From positions 434,001 to 498,000 of the forward strand of contig CANXME010000212.1 of the NCBI GenBank assembly GCA_948144175.1: 64,000 nt of DNA, written 5' to 3'. Position 1 is the stretch's first letter, and the number at the start of each line of letters is the position of its first letter. A model generated the notes under the pieces. That model ran no database searches and was not told where the DNA came from. It saw only the letters and a program-made list of their open reading frames with translations. The position numbers and the translations under genes were made by a program. This document shows positions 40,701-51,441 of the stretch, in pieces. The stretch comes from Closterium sp. NIES-65 (lineage: Eukaryota; Streptophyta; Zygnematophyceae; Desmidiales; Closteriaceae).

Positions 40701-43656
40701 GGGACGGAGTGCGGTAGGGGAAGAGGCGGTAGTAGGGGACCGACTCGTCAAACGTGACGTCCTGGGAGGTTAGAACACGTCGAGAGGTGGGGTGGTAGAA
40801 CTGCCACCCAGGTGCGTCAGGGGGGAACCCCAGGAAGACGCAAGGAGCAGCACGAGGGGATAGCTTGTGCGCAGACAGGTCGCGGACAAACGCCCGAGAT
40901 CCCCAGACCCGGAACGCCGACGCAACGCCAAACTTCCCCGTCCACAGCACGGCTGGGAAGGTCTCCGACCTAGAGACCCTGGGGTGGAGGTTGATCTGAT
41001 GCACCGCGTACCTCACCGCAAACGGTCACAGAAAATGGGGGGCAGCCGCATGCATCAAAGACGTACGAGCGACGTCCATGACCATGCCAATGCGGCGCTC
41101 AGCAATCCCATTTTGCTGCGGTGAGTCCGGAAGCGTGAAGGTCTGACAGATGCCCCTTGCACGACAGTAGGCACGCAGAAGGCCAGAGGAGAACTCTCCG
41201 CCTCTGTCCGAGTGCAGATGCAGAACAGGGAAGTCCGAGCCGAAGCTCTGCCTGAGCTGTAGACGAGTTGCGCGGATCCAGTCAATCAGCACCTCAGTGA
41301 CATCACCCTTGCTGCGCAAGGGGAAGACTGTGGTGTAACGCGAGTAGTCGTCAACAACGAGCAGGAAGTAGCGCTCGTGACCCTGTCCACGGACGCGGGC
41401 TGGGCCCCACACGTCCATGTGAAGTGTCTGCAACCGGGCCTCTGTCGGAGGAAACTGGGAGGAGTGAGGGGCAGCACGTTGGCGCCCCTTGACACAGGGG
41501 ACACAGGCAGGGCCAGGGCCCTGAGGAAGGGGAGGGAGGGACCGGGGGAGACCGGACACTAGAAGACGGGAGGCCATACCTCTGAGCCGAAGCAGAGAGG
41601 GGTGGCCAAGGCGGTGGTGCCAGAGGAGAGTCTTGTGAGACAGGAGACGACCCGAACAGGGGGCAGACTAAGGACCAGACCTGGACGCCGCAGCAAACAC
41701 CTGACCCGACGTAGCTACCCTACTAGACCCAGCAACTGGAGGAGACATAGTGGTCAGAGTGTAAAGGCTCGACCCCGGTTGACGGGTGAACGTAGCCAGG
41801 TGTCGGCCTGTGTCTTCCTCTGTACAGTGGGTCACTCGCCGACGTGCAGGAGTGAACTGGTGGACACCCGCATCCTGTAGGTCAGCACCACTCACCAGTT
41901 TCGTCGAGAACGAGGGTAGGTAAAGACCAGACAGGGTGCCAGAGGGAGCCGCCAGACATGGGAGAACAGTGGAGAAACGAGACAGGACCGGACCCCCAAA
42001 GGGGTCTGCCAGAGACACCGCAACTGGCCGACCAAGCGGCGTGAGTGTGGTGCGGCCCCGAAAGAAGGAGCGAGACGCCCCAGAGTCAAGAGTGAAGGTG
42101 AGGGAGGCCGAAGCCGACGCGGTACTTGAGAGCGCAGACTCACCAATACCTGAGGACGCAGACACACCAGCACCTAGAGCAGCAGCGTCGTAAACACCTA
42201 GGGCAGCAGCCTCACCAGTACCTAGAGCAGCAGTCTCAATGCCCGGATCGGGCTGGAAACACCGGTAACAGTCACCCTCGTCACTAATAGACACAGCATA
42301 CATGGCAGAGAGAATAGCATCAAAGTCAAGATCAAAGATGGCAACCCCTGCCCTAGACAGCTCGTCCCAGCGAGGGATCTCGAAGGCATCCATGAACTGG
42401 TGGCGCCATGCGTCCGTCAGGCAGCCAAAGCAGCGCGGAGTGGGGTGCGCACCCCCACACTGCTCACCCGCACGGTCGTCGGTGCGCAGGACGTAGGTAC
42501 ACGAACCAAAACCCCCACCCCGCTGGCGTGTAGTGTACCACTCACGGAGCTGCTGAGAGGACAGGGTCGCACGACCACGCTGCTGCTGCTGGCGCGAGCC
42601 ACCACCTAAGCCACTCCTCTGGGAAGACCCGCGACCAGCTGCACCGCCACCCCCACCGCCTCCACCGCCTCCGCTGCCTCCACTGCCGCCGCCGCCTCCA
42701 CTGCCTCCTCCACTACCGCCACCTCCGCTACCACCGCCACCGCCGCCGCCGCCTCCGCCTCCACTGCCGCCACCGACCCCCCCACCCCCACCTCCACCTC
42801 CACCGCCACCCCCACTCCCCCCACTGCCTCCACCTCCACCTCCACCGCCCGCTCCTTCAGCTCCCTTGCCCCCCTTGCCCTTGCTAGAGCAGCGTCTCCC
42901 GCTAGGGGCAGACGCCGCACCGACCGACTCAAGACCAAGGAGGTCGGCCGAAGCAGCAGTGGCAACAGAGGGCAGCAGGGGGAGGGAGAACACCCCTCAA
43001 AGATGGGGGTGCGCGGGTCACCTCGAGAGGCTCCTACAGCGACTATGCTCTTTTCTATCGCGAGGAGGGCCTTCTCGAGGAGGTCTACAGAAAGTGTGGT
43101 GGGACAGACTAAGAGAAAGTGGTCCCTGACTACTCGAAGGGAGTCAGGGAGGCAAGTGACTAGGAAGTACAGAGTGATGTACATGGGGGGGGGGGTTCGC
43201 GGTGCAGAAGTCAGCAAGAAATGCAGCGCGGTAGCGAGTGTCACTAGTGCAGAGGTGCGTAATGAGGTCAGCAACGGTGGGAAAGGCAGCAAGGTCAGGG
43301 AAGAGGTACGGCAGTATGATACGGCTCAGTGCAGCAGTGGAAGGGGAGGAGTAGCGCGCGACTACAGCGGCGTACAAGGGCTGAGCACTCTTGTACTGAC
43401 TAAAGTGCGCACGCTCTGAGGTAGGGAGGTGGCGACGCACAGCAAGACGTGCAGCAGCATCGCGCGTGGCCCACTGGGAGCAAACAGTGGCGTCAGCATC
43501 AGCAGCAGGGGCAAGGGAAGCGCCAGAGGTGAGGTCAAAGAGAGAGAGGCCGTCCGCCCTATCGCACTGTAAGAACAGCTGTAGGTCATCTACCCAGACC
43601 TCAAAGTCAATGGCCCGACCCTCAGCGTCAAAAGCGAGGACACTAGGGGTAGCCAT
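37735..43656 (-). pseudogene. E8 Gag-Pol with frameshifts and stops
   Basis: Full-length family 1 polyprotein from the ATG at 43656 to the TGA at 37735-37737. UBN2-like Gag, Gly tract (about 42870-42620), QLREWYTTR (about 42530-42560), zinc knuckle, DSGAS protease (Asp at 42085-42087), integrase, GGAEP linker with LREWFARRW (about 40250-40290), RT with intact YVDD (38706-38717), and RNase H. An extra base in a C11 run (43185-43195) shifts the Gag frame, and a second indel near 42985 restores it. In-frame stops stand at 41668 (TAG), 41026 (TGA), 40624 (TAA), 38929 (TAG) and 37938 (TGA), with another frameshift between 38929 and 38807. The near-identical LTRs show recent insertion, so the damage was gained fast, was copied in, or is partly sequencing error. 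Confidence 0.88.
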
Positions 43657-44763
43657 GTCAGTAGTAGACCAGCAGTGCAAGCAGTAGGGGAAAAGCACGC
43701 AGTGACAGAGGGTCTGTGCTCACCGAATAGGGCTGCTCGGGCGGCTCGGCTGTAGGGCGGCTCGGTAGCTGGGCGGCTCGGCGGCTGGGCGGCTCGGCAG
43801 CTGGGCGGCTCGGCGGCTGGGCAGCAAGGCAGCTGGGCGGCTCGGCGGCTGGGCGGTCGGCTGCACGGCGGCTCAAAAGCTCTGCTGCTGGGCGGCTCGG
43901 CTGCGCTGCTGCTGGGCGGCTCGGCTGGGCCGCTGACGTAGGGCGGCGGGGCCGCTGTAGAGGAGCGGCGGGGCTTCTGCAGATAGGGCGGCGAAGCCGA
44001 TAGATAGGGCGGCGGGGCCGCTGCAGAGGAGCGGCGGGGCCGCTGCAGAAGGGCGTCAGGGCCGCTGGGTAGGGCGGCGGGGCCGCGAGATAGGGCGGCG
44101 GGGCCGCGAGATAGGACGGCGGGGCCGCAGCGAGAGAAGTTGTGGGACCGCGAAGACGGGCGGCGGGGCCGCAGTGAGAGGCGGCGAGGCCGCAGCGAGA
44201 GAGGCGGCGGGGCCGCGGAGACGGGCGGCGGGGCCGCTGAGTAGGGCGGCGGGGCCGCAGTGAGAGGCGGCGGGGCCGCGAAGACAGGCGGCGGGGCCGC
44301 GAGATAGGGCGGCGGGGCCGCAGCAAGAGAAGTGGCGGGGCCGCGAAGACGGGCGGCGGGGCCGGAGTGAGAGGCGGTGGGGCCGCAGCGAGAGAGGCGG
44401 CGGGGCCGCGGAGACGGGCGGCGGGGCCGTTGAGTAGGGCGGTGGGGCCGTAGTGAGAGGCGGCGGGGCTGGGTAGTCGGGTGGCGGGGCCGCGAAGACG
44501 GGCGGCGGGGCCGCTAAGACGGTTGGCGGGGCCGCAGTGAAGGGCGGCGAGGCCGCAACGAGAGAGGCGGCGGGGCCGCAGAAAAAGGGCGGCGAGGCCG
44601 CTAAGACAGGCGGCAGGGCCGCATTGAAGGTTCGCTAGGGCGGCTCGACGAAGTGAGGGCCCGTAGCGCGACTCGGGCCGAGCGCGCTTCGGGCAGGAAA
44701 AAAAAAAATATCAATGTGGTGGGCCCTAAGCACAGTTCCCAAGGGGGAACCTGCTCGATACCA
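43657..44763 (-). other. E8 leader with PBS and GC-rich repeats
   Basis: PBS TGGTATCGAGCAGG is the reverse of 44750-44763, followed by a GGTTCCC/GGGAAC hairpin, GGGCCCACCAC (reverse of 44716-44726), poly-T and GAAGCGCGCTCGG. Then come repeats of GGGCGGCGGGGCCGC type (about 43940-44640) and CGGCTGGGCGGCTCGG type nearer gag. Confidence 0.8.
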
Positions 44764-44896
44764 TGAGAAGATTAGAACGAGAAGGAATGAACTATGAAAT
44801 GAGTGAGTACAAGTACTAACCCTAATTGGGTTGTACCCCCTATGGGATACCCCACTATAGCCTACACAAATGTATAAGCTATATAGCATTCTGACA
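44764..44896 (-). repeat. E8 5' LTR (133 bp)
   Basis: Pairs with 37394-37526 (two adjacent-region substitutions). The PBS stands at its inner end and TTCTC at its outer end. Confidence 0.93.
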
Positions 44897-44901
44897 TTCT
44901 C

Positions 44902-45392
44902 GTATATAGTCCGCCGGATCAACATCGCCGCGCGCGGACTATGTGGCAAACCCTTCAAACCCCAGGCAAAACGCGATACTTATAGTCCCGTTCAGGAAAA
45001 TTGCATGAAGAGTGGTTGTTTTGCTACTAGTTCGTGGAGTTTGGCATTCACGTAGATTTGGACCACGCTTGCTTCAACTTCTAGTCGCACGGTTTTCCAC
45101 GCTGATCAATGTCGCATGACTAACGGTCAAAACTAAACAAAATCAACTATGGTTTGGGGGTCGAATAGTAACCCAAAAACTTCGTTTCTACCCTCTAAGC
45201 GAGATAAATAAGATGTCATCGTCGATCGCGCTAGAGACAGCGTGACATGATTGAGAATAAGTCGCGGTCAAGAGAAGCAATAAATTACAATTGAAACGTT
45301 AATATATCGAATCGATGATCCCCTTTTCATCGTTTTCTTTTAATGTTGGGTTGGTTTGATCTGGAGCCTCTGATTGGCCGCGGAGCTGATTC
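44902..45392. other. host DNA between E8 and E9, nothing recognised
   Basis: AT-richer spacer with no convincing open frame. It ends with the E9 target duplication GATTC (45388-45392). It belongs to the intergenic DNA between the two FkbM-like copies. Confidence 0.5.
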
Positions 45393-45531
45393 TGTTGAAA
45401 CTTAGACAAGGATGGATTCAATTATCCAGAGAGTTTTGCAAGTAGGAAAACCCTAAGGGGTTATACCCCACAGAATCTACCCCACTACAGCCTACCAATA
45501 ACTACAACATAAAACATATATATGTTTGACA
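45393..45531 (-). repeat. E9 3' LTR (139 bp)
   Basis: The minus strand starts TGTCAAACATATATATG and ends GTTTCAACA. Flank GATTC (45388-45392) exactly matches the flank of the other LTR at 55177-55181, so the span 45393-55176 entered as one element. Confidence 0.93.
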
Positions 45532-47600
45532 CACCCCCATAGGCAAAGTGGGAAGAGCACGAGGTCACAAGACCAGTCAAGAGAAGCAAAGCAAGCTCAG
45601 GGTGGATCACAACGTCACCACACACTCTAAGCACAAGCAAAGGGCCACAAGGCCACTCCACATGCAGAGGGATATATGCAGCAAGAACAGTACAGTGATC
45701 TCAACCTAGCAAGAGCAAGCATGCAGGTATAAATAAATAGATCACAGTACAAGCAAAATCTCCAGAAAGTGCAAAAACATAGGCACAAGGCCCAACAAAG
45801 TACAAAAGCGCTCATGGTCACCTGACGGAAGTGCCTTAGTGAATATATCAGCAGTGTTGGCCTGAGTGGCCACATGAGCAAGGCGAAGCTGACCCCGCTG
45901 CTGCAACTCTCGAGCCAGGAAGTAACACTGAGCGATGTGCTTCGTTCTGTGCTCCAGTCTGTGCTCCTCACACAAGGCAATGGCGGCCTTGTTGTCGACG
46001 TACAGAACTGGAGGAGAACGAGGCCTCTCTCCCAAGTCGGTCAGCAGGTAGGTGAGCCAGCGCAACTCCTGAGCAGCCATGGCTCTGGCGTAGATCTCGG
46101 CCTCACAACTGAAGCCGAGAACTGAAGACGAGCGTGTAGAACGCCAGGAAACTGAACCAGAGCCAAGGCTGAAGGTGTAACCCTGTGACGACCGCTGCGT
46201 AGCTAGGTCGTCAACCCAAGAGGCGTCCGAGTGCCCAGTCAAGACAACTGCGCTCCGCCCTCCAAGCACGAGCCCTATGCCCGATGTACTGCACAAGTAG
46301 CGCAGTACCCTCTTTGCAGCATCCATGTGCTCCTTTCGGTGCCTACCAGGAGCCACGTAGTGGGCCAGAAGGCCAAGAGGGTACCCAAGGTCAGGTCGAG
46401 TGCAGGTCATCAGGTACATGAGGCAGCCCACTAGCTCTGGGTATGGGCCACTCGGCTCTACGGAATCGTCCGAAGGTGGAGCTGAGAGCGAGTGGCCTGT
46501 AGCCAGAGGAGTGCGCTGTGGCGAGGACCAGGTGAAGCCGAAGCGCTGAAGGACTTGGTGTACCATGTGTGACTGAGTCAGTGTGATGGTGCGGCGTGCT
46601 CTGTCCCGGGTGATCTGCAAGCCAAGGTAGCTGCGCAGCTCACCCAGGTCTGTGCACGTGTGTCTCTTCTGCAGCTCCGACTTCACCAGGGCGAGAGCCT
46701 CAGTCTCACCAGTGGCAAAGACCAAGTCGTCGACGTACACGAGGATGTAGAACGGCGTCAGCAAGGAGTCTGTGCGCAGAAATAGCGACGGATCAGCAGT
46801 AGAAGGCGCGAACCCAAGAGCCGCAAGTGTCGTCCTCAGTGTGTCGTGCCACTCACGTGGCGCCTGGCGAAGATTGTAGACCAGCCGCCAAAGGCTCCAC
46901 TAGGTACCAGGAGGGAACGACCCTGTGAAGCCAGGCGGGCAACGCAGCCAGATCTCCTCGTGCAGGCTGCCCTATAAGAAAGCAGTGCTGAAGTCAAGAG
47001 AGTGAAGCTCGTAGTCACGCTGAGCGGCAACGTGCAGCAACACCCAAAGAGTGGTCATCTTCGAGGTGGGGGAGAAGGTGTGGAAGAAGTCTACTCCCTC
47101 TCGCTGACTGAAACCTCGAGCAACGTAATGAGCCTTGAAGATAGGCGGAGAACCTGGCGGTCGGTTCACCTTGAAAATCCACATGCCACTAACGATGTTT
47201 GCCCCAGGAGGGGGAACCTCGTCAGCGTAAGTGCCTGTGGACTTCGAGGATGCCATCTCTGCGTCCATGGCTGTCTGCCACTGAGAGGAGTACTCACCCG
47301 GGATCGCCTCAGCGTAAGAGCGCGGGGTCGGGATGTCTGGTGCATCCGGGTCTCCCTCAGAGGCAAGCAGCATGGACATGAGATGAGGCGCAGCGGCTGG
47401 AAGACACTCAAGGTCCTCTTGCCTGTCCTCAAGGACGTCCGTGCGAAGAGCACACTCACCTCCGACGGACGAAGGATAGACAGACTAAGACTCAGCAACA
47501 AGACTAGCGGCGTAGTCTAGAAGACAGGCAGCAGCAAAGTCTACCAGCTCAGCGACATAGGCAGACGCAGCAGCAGACTCAAACGACGGGTCTGTGGCAA
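45532..47600 (-). pseudogene. E9 RT-RNase H part and 3' UTR
   Basis: Distal part of E9, downstream of the E10 insertion. It starts in the linker before RT (ELVDFAAA...LDYAASLVAE) at the E10 boundary and covers RT with YVDD (about 46730-46742), RNase H (HSDASWVDD, SCEAEIYA, VDNKAAIAL) and a C-terminus ending at 45742. A TAG replaces CAG near 46897 and another stop lies near 47487; a frameshift separates the RT halves. The 3' UTR has the polypurine tract just above 45531. Confidence 0.82.
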
Positions 47601-47722
47601 TGTCAAATTAAAATATTGTGTAGGCTATAGTGGGGTAGCCCAAATGGGGTACACATTTCTACGGTTGCATATTTGTATCACTTCCATTCCTTAGTCAATC
47701 ATTTCTCGTTCACATTTTCTCA
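47601..47722 (+). repeat. E10 5' LTR (122 bp)
   Basis: Starts TGTCAAATTAAAATATTG and ends CATTTTCTCA, with the best PBS of the window right after it. It lies inside E9, in opposite orientation. No matching 3' LTR is present. Confidence 0.88.
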
Positions 47723-47886
47723 TGGTATCAGAGCAGGTTCCCCCGTGGGAACTGTGCCTAGGGCCCACCACATCGACCTATTTTTTTTTTCCTGCCCGAA
47801 GCGCGCTCCGCCCGAGTCGCACTTCGGGCTCTCACCTCGTCGAGCCGCCCTAGCGGCCCTTTCCCCTAGCGGCCTCGCCGCACGTC
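47723..47886 (+). promoter_or_regulatory. E10 PBS and shortened leader
   Basis: PBS TGGTATCAGAGC (47723-47734) is a perfect match to the plant initiator tRNA-Met 3' end. Then come a GGTTCCC/GGGAAC hairpin, TGGGAACTGTG, GGGCCCACCAC (47761-47771), poly-T and GAAGCGCGCTCCG. The leader is cut short near 47886, where it joins sequence just before the protease. Confidence 0.85.
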
Positions 47887-50800
47887 GCGTCGGCTTCGGC
47901 CTCCCTCACCTTCACACTTGACTCGGGGGCTTCTTGCTCCTTCTTTCGAGACCGTACCACACTCACGCCGCTTGGTCGGCCGGTTGCAGTCTCCCTGGCA
48001 GACCCCTCTGGGGGTCCTGTCCTCTCTCACTTCTCTACTGTCCTCCCGTGTCCGGCTGCCCCCTCTGGCACCTTGTCTGGTCTTTACCTCCCCTCGTTCT
48101 CGACAAACTTGGTGAGTGGTGCTGACCTGCAGGATGCAGGGGTTCACCAGTTTACTCCTGCGAGTCAGCGGGGGACCCACTGCTCGGACGCACGCACGAG
48201 CCGACACCTGGCCACGTTTTCGCGTCGGCCGGGGTCGAGCCTCTACACCCTGACCACTGGGTCCCCTCCTGTTCCTGCTTCTGGCCAGGTAGCTGCGTCG
48301 GGTCAGGTGTTTGCTGCAGCGTCCAAGTCTGGTCGTGAGTCTCCCCCCTGCTCGTGTCGCCTCCTGTCTCACGAGACTCTCCTCTGGCACCACCATCTTG
48401 GTCACCCCTCCCTGCCTCGTCTCCGAGGCATGGCTTCCCGTGTCCTTGTCTCTGGTCTTCCCCGATCCCTCCCTCCCCTTCCTTCGAGGCCTGGTCCTTC
48501 CTGTGTCCCCTGTGTCAAGGGGCGGCTCTGGGCTGCCCCTCACTCCTCTCAGTTTCCCCCGACAGAGGCCCTGCTGTAGACGCTTCACATGGACGTGTGG
48601 GGCCCGGCCCGCGTCCGTGGACAGGGTCACGAGCTACTTCTTGCTGGTGGTTGACGACTACTCGCGTTACACCACAGTCTTCCCCTTGCGCAGCAAGGGT
48701 GATGTCACTGCGGTATTGATCGACTGGATCCGCGCAGCTCGTCTCCAGCTCAGGAGGAGCTTCGGCTCGGACTTTCTTGTTCTGCGTCTGCACTCTGACC
48801 GAGGCGGAGAGTTCTCCTCTGGCCTTCTTCGAGCCTACTGTCGTGCGCGAGGCATCCGCCAGACCTTTACGCTTCCGGACTCTCCACAGCAAAATGGGAT
48901 TGCTGAGCGCCGCATTGGCCTGGTCATGGACGTCGCTCGTACGTCCATGATGCATGCGGCTGCCCCCCATTTTCGTGGCCGTTTGCGGTTTGGTACGCGG
49001 CGCATCAGATCAACCTTCAGCCCAGGGTCTCCAGGCCGGAGACCTCCCCAGCCTTGCTGTGGACGGGGAAGGTCGGCGATGCGTATGCGTTCCGTGTCTG
49101 GGGATCTCGGGTGTTTGTTCGCGACTTGTCTACGGACAAGCTGTCCCCTCGTGCTACTCCTTGTGTCTTCCTTGGCTTCCCCCCTGACGCCCCTGGGTGG
49201 CAGTTCTACCACCCCACCTCTCGTCGTGTTATGTCCTCCCAGGACGTCACGTTCGACGAGTCGGTCCCTTACTACCGCCTCTTCCCCTACCGCAATCCTT
49301 CCCTCGCCCCGCCACCGCACTTCCTTGTGCCAGGTCCCCCCTCGGTAGACCCCCTCCCCCCTCAGGGTCCTGCCCCTTCAGGTGTGTCCCAGGTAGATGC
49401 ACTCGAGCCGGTCGAGGTTGCTGGTGACTCTGGTACTGCTGCGGGTGCTGAGCCTGGGGGTGCTGACTCTGGAGGTGCTGCGCGCGTGGGTGCTGAGCCT
49501 GAGGGTGCTGAGTCTCGGGGTGCTGCGACTGGGGGTGCTGAGCCTGGGGGTGCTGGCTCTGGGGGTGCTGCGCGCGTAGGTGCTGAGCGTGGGGGTGCTG
49601 AGTTTGGGGGTGCTGCGACTGGGGGTGCTGAGCCTGGGGGTGCTGAGTCTGGAGCTACTGAGCCTGGGGGTTCGGAGCCCGCGGCCGCTGGACCTGCTCG
49701 TGTGGCGTCCGGCGGTGCTGAGCCTGGTGGTTCTCCGGGTGCTTCGACTCGGCCGGAGCCGCTCTCTCCACAGGAGCTGCGCGAGTGGTTTGCCCAGCGC
49801 TGGAGGTGTACTACTTGAGCTGGTGCTTCTTCGGCTACAGAGGGTGCTGGTGCCGCCGGTCTCGGAGGTGCTAGTCTTGCGAGTGCTACTGGAGTCGGAG
49901 CTGCAGAGGGTGTTGGCGCTGAGGCTACTACTGTCAGTCCTGGAGGCGGTCCTGCTGCGGGTACTGCTGGTGCTACTGGAGATCCTGGAGCTGGAGGTGC
50001 TGTTGACGCTGGTGCTGCTGCTGGGGGTGCTGGTACTATCCCTGCTGTGTCTAGAGTCGCCGCGCGGCCTCGGCCGTACTTTAGTCCGCTCCTTCAGAAG
50101 GTTCTTGGTCTTCCTCCTCCCTTACAGTGTCCACCGCCTGTCCAGTCACAGTCCCAGTTACCGCCGGCCTCCCCACTACCTTCTCCTTCTCCGTACACTG
50201 GTCCTACTAGAGGTCTTGCTGAGCGTTGTGAGCTTGCGTCTCGTCCTGCGTCGCCTGTTTGTGCTGCTCGCACTAGTGGTTGCAGTTCGCGTCAGCGTCC
50301 TCCTTCTGTCCCTGGCACGCACCGGATGTCTCTGCGTCCGTCCACTGCTCCTCTGCGTGCCCCTTTGCCCTCTCCTTATGAGTCCTCTCTTCTTGCGCTT
50401 GCCGACCCTGAGTCGGACTCTCTTCGTGCTGCCAGTCCTACTGTCACGCGTCTCCTTTCTACTGTCGTCACTAACCCCTCCTTTGAGTCCACTGCTGCGT
50501 CTGCTCTTGTTGCTGAGCTCGTGGACTTTGCTGCTCGCTGTCGTCTAGACTACGCTGCTAGTCTTGTTGCTGAGTCTGCGTCTGTCTCCCCTCCGTCCGT
50601 TGGGGGTGAGTGTGCTCTTGGCACGGACGTCCTTGAGGACACGCAGGAGGAGTTCTAGTGTCTGGCTGCTGCTTCACCCCATCTCGCGTCCGTACTGCTT
50701 ACCCCTGAGGGAGACCCGGAAGCACTAGACATCCCGGCTCTGCGCTCTTACGCGGAGGCCGTAGAGGGTTCCTACTCCTCTCAGTGGCAGGCAGCTATGG

Positions 50801-51441
50801 ATGCAGAGATGGCTTCCTGGAAGTCCACAGGCACCTACGTTGACGTGGTTCCCCCTCCTGGGGCGAACATCGTCAGTGGCATGTGGATCTTCAGGGTGAA
50901 GCGGCCGCCGGGCTCTCCACCTGTCTTCAAGGCGCGGTACGTGGCCCGTGGCTTCAGTCAACGGCGGGGAGTTGACTACTTTCAGACCTTCTCTCCCACC
51001 CCAAAGATGACCACTCTTTGGGTGTTGCTACACATAGCCGCTCAGCGTGACTACGAGCTTCACTCCCTTGACTTCAGCACTGCTTTCCTGCAAGGTAGCC
51101 CGCACGAGGAGATCTGGTTGCGCCGTCCACCTGGCTTCACTGGGACTTTCCCTCCTGGAACCCACTGGAGCCTCCGACGGCCAGTCTATGGTCTTCGCCA
51201 GGCACCGCGCGAGTGGCACGACACACTGAGGACTACGCTTGCGGCTCTTGGGTTTGCTCCCTCTACTGCTGACCCGTCGTTGTTTTTGCGCACCGACACC
51301 TCTCTGCCGCTGTTCTACATCCTCGTGTACGTCGACGACTTGGTCTTTGCCACTGGTGACACTGCTGGACTCGCCCACGTGAAGTCCGAGCTGCAGAAGA
51401 GACACACGTGCACAGACCTGGGTGAACTGCGCAGCTACCTT
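47887..51441 (+). pseudogene. E10 Pol without Gag, truncated in RT
   Basis: Begins SASASLTFTLDSGAS just before the protease site, so the whole Gag has been deleted by a leader-to-protease join. Integrase, linker (GGAEP repeats, LREWFAQRW near 49775-49805) and RT with YVDD (about 51328-51339) follow as in E3. Stops: TAG 48577-48579 and TAG 50656-50658 (both CAG in relatives), TGA 49816-49818; a frameshift lies near 48630-48980. The sequence leaves E10 at GELRSYL near 51441 and passes straight into E9, so RNase H and the 3' LTR are lost. Confidence 0.82.
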
